Source of the DNA: Phycisphaerales bacterium
Lineage (GTDB): Bacteria; Planctomycetota; Phycisphaerae; UBA1845
Assembly: GCA_020353195.1 (NCBI GenBank)
Contig: CP070691.1
Coordinates: 1,113,948 to 1,176,382, forward strand
Reading direction: 5' to 3'
DNA length: 62,435 nucleotides
Notes under the pieces: model-generated
Database searches by the model: none
What the model was told of the DNA's origin: nothing
Seen by the model: only the letters and a program-made list of their open reading frames with translations
Program-made: the position numbers and the translations under genes
Shown here: positions 51,856 to 59,727 of the stretch, piece after piece
How positions within the stretch are numbered: position 1 is the stretch's first letter
How the letters are laid out: every line of letters starts with the position of its first letter

Positions 51856-54800
51856 TCAGGGCTGCGATTCCGCAGCTTCGATGAGCCGCTTGAGCTCCGC
51901 CCGCTCCTCGGCGTCGAGCACGTCATTTTGCTCGTCAATCCCCGACGCCTCCTTGAGTGTCCGAAGGGCTGCCTCCTGCTCGCCCAACTCCACGTAGACC
52001 TGCCCGAGGTGAAGCCGTGCTTTGCATTCGGTGACCGGAATCCCCGCCGCAGCCTCCAGGCATCGCTCCAGGTCCGCACGGGCCTCCGGCAGGCGCCCGA
52101 GGCGCGTCAGCAACACCCCCCGCGTATCCAGAAGATGGGGATCGTTCGGGTACGAGTCGACGCCGCGGTTGGCGAGTTCCAACCCCTCCTCAGCCTCGCG
52201 CTCCTCGACCCCCAGAACCCAGGCCAGGTCGTTCAGCGCCCGCTGGTGATCGGGGTCCAACTCCAGCACCCGCCAATAGGCTTGCACCGTCGCATCCCGT
52301 TCACCCAGGCGGTAGGCAGTCACAGCGATCCCGACGGGCCCCTCGATACGCCTGGGGTATCGGCGCTGGACCTGCTCGAACAGGGCCTTTGCCTTCCGGA
52401 TCAAATTCTCCCTGCCCGACTCTGCAAGAGCCGAAGCGCCGACGATCACGACCTGCAGTTGACCGGGATCCTCCAGTGAATGCTCCTCGAGCAACGGCGG
52501 CAGCCCGTCGTACTCCTGTCGAGCGGCCAGCCACCGAACGCGGGCAAGGCGTACCGCCGCGCCAGTTGGATCGCGCCGCTCCGCCTCGTCTAAGCACTGC
52601 CCGGACGCCTCCAGATCTTCGTTCGACAGGTACAGGTCCGCCAGTAGCAGAAGCACTTGCACCCCGGGCGGGTCCGGGCGTGTTCGCCGATAGGCTTCGA
52701 GGGCCTGGATCGCCTCCTCGACCCTCTGTTGGGCGGCGAGGACCCTGGCGTGGGCGAGTTGGGCGACTTCGCTAGTCGTATCGGCTTCAAGCAGCTCATC
52801 GGTCAGCGACCGCGCCTCGTCAACGTCATCCGCCTCCAGCGCCAGAAGGATTCGCAAGTAGCGCGCTTCGGTGTTTTGGGCATCGGTCTCCTCCGCCGCC
52901 CGGGCGAACTGCCGTGCGGCGGTTAGAGCATCGCGGTCCGCCTCCAGGCGGGCCCGGGCCAGAAGCAGGCGACTATCGCCCGGATTGGCGATGAGGGCTC
53001 GTGTGATGAGATCTCCCTGCCGGTTCGAGTCCCCTTCGACGTGGGCCAGCTGGACAAGCTGCAGATGTGCCGGCACGTGCCGAGGCTCGAGTTCGACCAA
53101 TCGTTGGAGAATCTTCCGGGCCTCGGCGGTCGCCTCCTGCGTACGGGCTGCGAGCTTCACACTCGCCTGGAGGAACAGCAGTTCCTTGTCATCCGGCATC
53201 TCCGACAGGAGTTGATCGAGGATCTGCTCACCCCTTTCTTGCTGTTCGGGCTCCGGGCTGGTGAGACAGGCCGTGGCCAATATCCGCCGCAGCGGGACGT
53301 GGTCTGCGTCGACTTTCAGCCCGTTCTCACACGCGGCAATCGCCTTGTCCTGGCTAGCGTTCTTGAGATAGAACCCTGCGAGCGCCGCGTACCCGTCGGC
53401 TGTTTTCTCCGCGAACGTCGTCAGGTGGATGTAGTCCGCCTCCGCCGCCTCCAGTTGCCCGGTGGCCGTGTAGTACTCCGCCCGGCGCCAATAGGACCCA
53501 AAATCCCCGCGGCTGTCCACTTCGTCGTCAAGAAGTGCCAGGGCCTCGTCACCTCGTCCTTGCTTATTCAAGATCGCGACTTGCACGCTCAGCGGCGCGT
53601 CTAACTGCGGGTTCAATGCCCGCGCCTTCTCCAGTAGCTTGAGGACCTGCTCAACACTCTCCGTATCGCGCCGATGTTCATATATCACGCGAGCCAGCAG
53701 GACGTGTGAGGCTGCATCGTCAGGCTTGGCTTCGATCTGCGCCTTGAGATCCTCAATCGCCGACTCATACTCTTCCAGGCCGATGGCCACGCTCGCCCGG
53801 TCCAGCCTCAACTCAGGCGCGTCCTCGGGCAGGCGGTCCAGAATCGCATCCGCTTCGGCGAAGCGACCCTGGCGCTGCAGAACAGCGAGCAAGCGGCGAA
53901 TCACGCCCAGTCGGGCGGAGTCTTCTGCCATCGCCTGGCGATAGAGTTCTTCGGCCTTGTCGTATTGCAGGAGTCTCTCATACATGTCTCCCAGGGCGAG
54001 GATCGGTGCATCCCATGCCGGGTCAACGGAGATGCAGTGGCGCAGCATGTCCTCGATCTGCTGCTTGCGGTCCCTCCAGTGGTCGCCTCGCAGCAACCAC
54101 AATCGCGCCTGGGCAGCCCGCCACAATACGCCGTCGGGACCTTCGATCTCGATAAGCTCGTCGATCAGCGCCTGCGCCTTGACGCCGTTGGTCTGAATCT
54201 CCGGAAGATCGAGCAGGGCCAGGCGCGGGCGCGGGTCGCCCGGCCGGTCGGCCGCCAGACGAGTAAGCAGCTCGACTCTTGTCGATCGTTCTCCCTCGGG
54301 TGGTATCAGGTGCGTCAGGGCATAGGTTGCGTCGACCCTCTCTTCGCCCTCCAGATGCTCCACAGCCCGGGTCAGTGTGTTCCGGGCGTCCGGGTACCGA
54401 CCGGCCGCCAGCTGCAACTCGGCCAATGCGATTCGCGGCGCCGCCCGGTCAGGATAACGCTCGATCGCGGCGCTACACACCTCGATCGCCTTGTCCAATT
54501 CACCCAGTGGCGTGTGCAGCAGCCTCGCCAGCATCAGCGCCGCGCGCAGGTTCGGCTCGCACTGCTCAATCGCCTGTTCGAGTTCGGCAACGGCCTCATC
54601 GTTGCGCCGTTCCGTCAGAGCCAGCTTCGCCTGCAGGATGCGGATATCATCCCGCGTCGGGTGAGCCTGGCGGAGAGACTGCAATTCCCGTTGCAGGGCG
54701 GAGGCAGCGTCCTGCGTCGGATCGGAGTGGATTTGAGCCTCAATCCGCAGCAGTCTCGCGTTGAGGCTGTCCGGCATGGCCCGTTCGGCCTGATCAGCGT

Positions 54801-56211
54801 ACCGCCGGACCTTGCCCCAGTCGCGATGTCTGAACACGCGTGCCAGAGACAGGGTCGCCTCCGGATCGTGAGGTTCGCGGGCAATGTACTTCTGCAATGC
54901 AACAAGTGCGCGGCGACTTTGGTCGGTCGCGTCGTACGTTCGCCAGAGCAGTTTCCAGGCGGAGGCGTTGTCCGGACTGCTGACGACAAGCTCCTCCAGG
55001 AGGTCGATGGCGGCACGGTGTCGGCCCTCGGCGCTGGTCACGGCAGCATCAAGCAGGTTCACCTTCTCCCTCAGCAACGCGTCACCGCGACCGACTTCAT
55101 CCCGGGTTGCTTTGCGATACTCGTCGATGACCTTTCGCGCGTCCTCCACCCGACCGGCGGCAAGCTGGAGTTCCGCCGCCATCGGCAGGAAAGCGATCCG
55201 CGTGGCACCGGTCAGCTCCTGGCACGCCCGGTCCGCCAGCACACCGGCCTCCTCCTTCGCATCCCGCAGGTTCGCCAAGGCGCCCGACGTCACGAACCAC
55301 TGGAACGCGTAGGCCTGCTCGTCAATGCCCGCGGCGGCTAGCGCTTCAGCATCGATCCGTTCGGCCTCCTCCAGTTGGGCGCCAGCCCGGTCCAGATCAC
55401 CCAACTGCATCCACTCCTCAGCCAGAAAGAGCCGCGTGGCCGGATGGCACGTTTCCTCGGCCGCGAGGCGGTCCGCATCTTCAAGGTCGGCACGGGCCGC
55501 CTCGGGATCGTCTCGAACGGCACGATAGAATCTCGCCCGATACGCTAGCGCCTCCGCCGACTTCGGGTTCTGGTCTACCGCATCACGAAGCGATTTTAGC
55601 GCCTCGGTCGCTCCCAGTTGCGCACCGTCTCGCATCACGGCCGCGCTCAGCAGTGCAAACGCCTCGACCTGGTCCGGATGTTTGGCCACGAGCGACTCAA
55701 GAACCTCTACCGCCTCCTCTTCACTTCCCTGCGCCACGAGCGACTTGGCCAGCCACAGCGCCGCATCTGCGTCGTCCGGATCCGTTACGAGCCGTTGCCG
55801 GCAGACGTGGGCGGCCTCACCAAAATCACGCGTGCTGAAGTAGATCCGGGCCAGCTGCTCGCAGATCTCGTCATCTCCCGGTTTCAGCTGCAGAAGCCGG
55901 CGGAAAGCCCCCCGCGCCGCGCTGACGTTCTGCCCACCCAGCGGTCTGACGGCCAAATTCGCCTTCGCATACTGGTACAGCACCTCCGCGTCATCGGGAC
56001 GGTTGCTGAGGTAGATCTTGAGTTGTGCGCACGCCTGTGGCCAATCCTTCTGTTTCAGGGCTGCCTGGCCGGCGGCCAGGGCTCGCTCGGTCATGGCGCG
56101 CTTGCGCATTGTTCGGCCGACGCCGGCACCGACAACAATGACTCCCGCCACCAGCACCAGAATGACCAACACCTTCACATTGATCCGGGCAACTCGACGA
56201 ACTGAGCGCAT
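51856..56211 (-). CDS. PrsT-like TPR protein of the exosortase system
   Basis: Very large periplasm-facing protein of 1451 aa. The start is the Met of MRSVRRVARINVKVLVILVLVAG, with GAGGAGGT upstream; an N-terminal membrane helix (about 12-32) is followed by over 30 TPR-like helical hairpins to the end (for example AAGQAALKQKDWPQACAQL and DLAWVLGVEEREAEEGLEL). This matches PrsT, the TPR protein that accompanies exosortases. It lies 109 bases downstream of the exosortase gene and is presumably co-transcribed. The role is thought to be in export or assembly of sorted proteins or exopolysaccharide, by analogy with PEP-CTERM systems. Confidence 0.85.
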   Translation of the reverse strand: MRSVRRVARINVKVLVILVLVAGVIVVGAGVGRTMRKRAMTERALAAGQAALKQKDWPQACAQLKIYLSNRPDDAEVLYQYAKANLAVRPLGGQNVSAARGAFRRLLQLKPGDDEICEQLARIYFSTRDFGEAAHVCRQRLVTDPDDADAALWLAKSLVAQGSEEEAVEVLESLVAKHPDQVEAFALLSAAVMRDGAQLGATEALKSLRDAVDQNPKSAEALAYRARFYRAVRDDPEAARADLEDADRLAAEETCHPATRLFLAEEWMQLGDLDRAGAQLEEAERIDAEALAAAGIDEQAYAFQWFVTSGALANLRDAKEEAGVLADRACQELTGATRIAFLPMAAELQLAAGRVEDARKVIDEYRKATRDEVGRGDALLREKVNLLDAAVTSAEGRHRAAIDLLEELVVSSPDNASAWKLLWRTYDATDQSRRALVALQKYIAREPHDPEATLSLARVFRHRDWGKVRRYADQAERAMPDSLNARLLRIEAQIHSDPTQDAASALQRELQSLRQAHPTRDDIRILQAKLALTERRNDEAVAELEQAIEQCEPNLRAALMLARLLHTPLGELDKAIEVCSAAIERYPDRAAPRIALAELQLAAGRYPDARNTLTRAVEHLEGEERVDATYALTHLIPPEGERSTRVELLTRLAADRPGDPRPRLALLDLPEIQTNGVKAQALIDELIEIEGPDGVLWRAAQARLWLLRGDHWRDRKQQIEDMLRHCISVDPAWDAPILALGDMYERLLQYDKAEELYRQAMAEDSARLGVIRRLLAVLQRQGRFAEADAILDRLPEDAPELRLDRASVAIGLEEYESAIEDLKAQIEAKPDDAASHVLLARVIYEHRRDTESVEQVLKLLEKARALNPQLDAPLSVQVAILNKQGRGDEALALLDDEVDSRGDFGSYWRRAEYYTATGQLEAAEADYIHLTTFAEKTADGYAALAGFYLKNASQDKAIAACENGLKVDADHVPLRRILATACLTSPEPEQQERGEQILDQLLSEMPDDKELLFLQASVKLAARTQEATAEARKILQRLVELEPRHVPAHLQLVQLAHVEGDSNRQGDLITRALIANPGDSRLLLARARLEADRDALTAARQFARAAEETDAQNTEARYLRILLALEADDVDEARSLTDELLEADTTSEVAQLAHARVLAAQQRVEEAIQALEAYRRTRPDPPGVQVLLLLADLYLSNEDLEASGQCLDEAERRDPTGAAVRLARVRWLAARQEYDGLPPLLEEHSLEDPGQLQVVIVGASALAESGRENLIRKAKALFEQVQRRYPRRIEGPVGIAVTAYRLGERDATVQAYWRVLELDPDHQRALNDLAWVLGVEEREAEEGLELANRGVDSYPNDPHLLDTRGVLLTRLGRLPEARADLERCLEAAAGIPVTECKARLHLGQVYVELGEQEAALRTLKEASGIDEQNDVLDAEERAELKRLIEAAESQP

Positions 56212-56320
56212 TGTCAGGTACCTCCTCAGAATCGTGAAGTGGGCGTTCATGCACGCCGAGACACCTGCGACTCCCCGGCCGGCACGCAGCGTGCACCACT
56301 GCCAGGCCAATCCCCGGGTC

Positions 56321-57232
56321 CTACAGGGTCGCTACGACTCGTGTCTCCTGATCCTCGACAATCAAACGAGACATGATCCACAATTCGCCCAGGAGCAGTA
56401 GAACCGCTACGGGCATCATCGTCAAACCAGCGAAATCATGAAAGAAGCGCTCCGCCATCTCGCTACCGGCGGCCTGGAATAACAGCGCGGTCACGACCAC
56501 CCGGACGATGTTGCACAGGATCGCCACCGGAATGCTCGAGATGATCAATACCAGCTTCTGCCACCGGGGCCGGCTCACGACATAGGCCAGCACCGCAGCG
56601 ACGATCACAAACGCGGTCAGCATTCGCAGACCGCTGCATGCTTCGGCAACGGCCACCGGAACGGCACCGTTCAGCATGATCACGTTCCCTTCACGGGCCG
56701 CCGCTACGCCAGCCAACTCCAAAACGAACACCGCGCCCCTGATCGCCAGATCCTGCAGCGGACCGGAAATCAGATTGTGGATTCTCCCTGGCAGCGGGAC
56801 CATCAGAAACAGGAACAGCAGGATCCACCGGACAGCATGGAACACTTGCCGTCCCCCAACAAGCAGGACGATGCCGGCAACCGTCAATGCCAGCGAGTAC
56901 CGCTCGGCAGACTTGAAGTAGAACAGCAGCCCAAACGCCCACCCCGCCTGGGCAAGCAGGATCACGGCGATCCCCCACCCACACGGTGCCACTCGACACT
57001 TCGCAAGCGCGCGGCGCTTATGCCACAGAAGGTAAAGGGCCGCCAGCGGCACCAACTGCCCCGCCGAGTAGTTCGCATCGTTTTGCCAGTCGTATATCAG
57101 GCCGTTGATGGTCGGCCAATACGACCAGACCAGGACCACCACCAACAGCACCAGAACGAATCCAACCTCGAGTGCCTGCAAGCCACCACTGGCAGCAGTT
57201 TCCCGAAGTGTGGATTCACGTGCACGAGGCAT
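56321..57232 (-). CDS. xrt: Exosortase
   Basis: Multi-pass membrane protease-transpeptidase of 303 aa that cuts PEP-CTERM-type tails. The catalytic set is complete: Cys near 199 in EACSGLRMLTAF, Arg near 244 in PVAILCNIVRVV, and His near 265 in FFHDFAGL. There are about eight membrane helices. The start MPRARES is chosen because GGAG lies 7 bases before that ATG; an ATG two codons earlier is possible. It sits between EpsI and the PrsT-like TPR gene on one strand, and its substrates are just downstream at 49.3-50.8 kb. Confidence 0.94.
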   Translation of the reverse strand: MPRARESTLRETAASGGLQALEVGFVLVLLVVVLVWSYWPTINGLIYDWQNDANYSAGQLVPLAALYLLWHKRRALAKCRVAPCGWGIAVILLAQAGWAFGLLFYFKSAERYSLALTVAGIVLLVGGRQVFHAVRWILLFLFLMVPLPGRIHNLISGPLQDLAIRGAVFVLELAGVAAAREGNVIMLNGAVPVAVAEACSGLRMLTAFVIVAAVLAYVVSRPRWQKLVLIISSIPVAILCNIVRVVVTALLFQAAGSEMAERFFHDFAGLTMMPVAVLLLLGELWIMSRLIVEDQETRVVATL

Positions 57233-57300
57233 CCCCATTCTCCGGACCCGGTATCCGCCCCGGGCCCCTGTCAATCAGTCGTGGTGTTCCCCCCACCCCA

Positions 57301-58053
57301 TCAGTCAGCACGTCCGGTGTCGCTGGCGTCTTCCCGCTTGACCGCACGGGTTATCAGGGATCGGATAGCCGGCGCCGAGTCGACGGCGAACGCTCGGACC
57401 TGTTCCTCCGCCGACGTGCCGAGCAGACCCTCGTTGCAGGCGATCTGTATCTGGGCGACATACCGCAAGTCGCCCTTGGGACGCCAACCTCTCGGCCGAA
57501 GCGCCGCAACGCTGGGGCCAGTCCGTCCCTCCACGATGTAATAGCATGCGACCGCAACACGCTCCACCTCGAGCTCGCCGCGGCGAAAGCGGAGAACCTC
57601 GACTGGTAACATCGATCCATCCGCCTCTTCCAGCGCCATCTGCTGCGATTCCTCGAACGTCCAACCCGTCGCGGGGTAACAGACCTTGGGGTGGTGGGGC
57701 ATCAATGCGCGAACCGGCACGCCATAGGCCACGTCCCTTCGCCGAAAGGCCAGGAACAAAGAGGCCGTCGCCTTCTCACCTCGGCGCTCGTAGATCCGGT
57801 TCACGTAATCGTCCACATCCGCGATCTTGAGAATCCGCTCGTCGACCGGCACGTCTTGGCCGACCCACTCGCCGATTCGCAACGGCAGCTGCGCAAGCGT
57901 CCCCTGCGGCAACGGAGCGATACCGATGAAATCCGACAGCCGCGATGCCACCGCCCGATACCCTATCCCGCTGCCCAGCAGCAGGGCCGCGGCTACCAGC
58001 GCCGCCGTCACGTACCCCGGCTTGTCCATGTTTCTGATCCGCCTGGTGCTCAT
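57301..58053 (-). CDS. Exosortase-associated EpsI protein
   Basis: Protein of 250 aa with one N-terminal membrane helix (about 14-35; VTAALVAAALLLGSGIGYR) and a periplasmic domain. The EpsI hallmark HPKVCYPATGWTF is at about 121-133. In many exosortases EpsI is fused to the enzyme's C-terminus; here it is a separate gene just upstream, with a 69-base gap to the exosortase start. An internal ATG at 58029 is a possible shorter start. The role is likely in exopolysaccharide export or sorting. Confidence 0.9.
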   Translation of the reverse strand: MSTRRIRNMDKPGYVTAALVAAALLLGSGIGYRAVASRLSDFIGIAPLPQGTLAQLPLRIGEWVGQDVPVDERILKIADVDDYVNRIYERRGEKATASLFLAFRRRDVAYGVPVRALMPHHPKVCYPATGWTFEESQQMALEEADGSMLPVEVLRFRRGELEVERVAVACYYIVEGRTGPSVAALRPRGWRPKGDLRYVAQIQIACNEGLLGTSAEEQVRAFAVDSAPAIRSLITRAVKREDASDTGRAD

Positions 58054-59727
58054 CTGATTCTGCCCCCCGGCCCCGGGCAGGATACCAGATAGCAGGCCGG
58101 ACTGGCAATCGATGGGCAGGCTCGCCGGTGGGCCACGTCACTTCGCGGACTGTCAAATCCCCTTGGGTGTTTCACCCAGGTCAAAGCTGAATCCGCGTTT
58201 CCCCGCGTACCGAGTCGGGGCTACTCAGCCAAGCCCCGCGACACCGCCACCTTGCGGCTCTGAAACGCCCGCATAGCGTAGCTGCTCAGTGATGGGCCCC
58301 AAAACCGATATACGAACACGAAATCACCCTGCGTAACCGCCGCCCCGGTGTTACCGCTGGGTTATACCTCCGCCGACCGAGTCGTCGCGGCGGGTATGAA
58401 ACTCCCGTACCCAACTACCTCCAGCCGCATTGCAAAACCAGCGAGTCGTCGCCGATTTCAACCGCAACCGCCTGACCTCCGACGGCGGGGAGTCCTTCTG
58501 CTCCGCGAGGCACATCGCCGGACCGAGCCGAAGTCGGCCCTGGCTGTCTGCATCGCGGACTCGCAGGATCCGGCCAAAGTCCAACACGACCTGCGGCCCT
58601 GCCCGCCCAACGCGTTTTCAGTACTGCCGATGCGTGGTGCCTGCCGCCGCGTTTGCTGCGCCGGGTTCGGGTGGCGCAGGTAAAGCAAGTGCTGGCCCTG
58701 CTCCAGAGGGAGGTGGGACGCCTAGCCAAACCGGTCCTGGCTAAGTGGTCGCAGCCGTTTTCAGTATCATGCCGCCGGTTTTCGCCGGGCGCGTGTCATT
58801 CGCCCGATATGCATCAGTGACGCAGATGCGTTGCAGCCCGGGCTGGCAACTGCTCTCAGTGTTGCTTCCTTGATTGTTGCCTCGGCGGAATCCCAGGATG
58901 GTAACGGCCGGTTCCGACGAAGCCGTCTGAGCCCGTGGGGGGGGCCGTTAGGCCCCATCGCCGAAGCACGCACAGACTTCGCCCGATTTCATTTTTACGA
59001 AGTTATTTTGGCGACCAGCTCTTGACGTCCCATTTGGCCTATCCAAACTACCCGGCAGAATCCTATATCTCGACGTGCGCGTTGCGCTTGGCGCGTTTTG
59101 CGGACGCCACGCGAGGGTATCGGAGCTGGGAATATCACCAACGTAGATCCTCCTTAATGCGGTTCTTCTACTGAGAAGGACACGGAAGTTAGTTCTCGGA
59201 ACCGCGGCCCCCGGCCAAGGACGTAAACCATGCCTCCCGCTGCAATCCTCGTGGAGCGCTGCGCAGCAGGTCCGCTCACCTGCTACGCAGCACCGAACGC
59301 CGCACTGCTGCGACGTCCGGCCTCCCTAGGAAGAATCCGCACGCCGATTTGACGCAGGCAGGTACGCCCCCAACCCGCTGCGCCCGCTTCCACAACACGA
59401 CCAACGAGACCAGGAGCTCGTAATCCCATGCGAACGACAGGACGTTTAGGGCCTGCGCCAACCTTGCAGGCGCTTCACCATTACCGGCCAGATCAGGCTG
59501 AAATGCCGCTTCCCCCGCGCGCTCAGCCAAACCTTTATTGGCCCTGGCCACTCCATCCGCCGATAAATAAGGCAGAACTTCAATTACCTATAGTTCGCTG
59601 TTTGCCTCGACCCGCTACACTTTGTATTTTATCGAGTAGCCCAGGCGAACTCCGCGGTCTGGGTAAGGCGCGGGCACGACAGCGTTGGGATGGGAAAAGA
59701 GCCACGCCTAGAAGAGAGAGAATCCCC
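58054..59727. other. Gene-poor region with a possible decayed ORF at 58221-58430
   Basis: About 1.67 kb with no confident gene. On the minus strand from 58430 to 58221 a frame encodes MRLEVVGYGSFIPAATT, then an in-frame TAA (58362-58364), then SGNTGAAVTQGDFVFVYRFW and LSSYAMRAFQSRKVAVSR to a TAG. Codons favour G/C in the third position, so it could be a decayed small gene, but no family is recognised. Short frames at 58.5-58.8 kb are unconvincing. No tRNA or terminator was seen. Confidence 0.35.
59601..59629 (+). promoter_or_regulatory. Possible promoter of the cysteine-repeat protein gene
   Basis: TTGCCT (59601-59606) and TATTTT (59624-59629) have a 17-base spacer and lie about 100 bases upstream of the ATG, in the most A/T-rich patch of the region. 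Each box matches four of six consensus bases, so this is tentative. Confidence 0.3.

Noticed and set aside
59260..59560. A 91-aa minus-strand frame in the gap before the cysteine-repeat gene
   Set aside because: No domain, weak start and no neighbour; kept as part of the gap.
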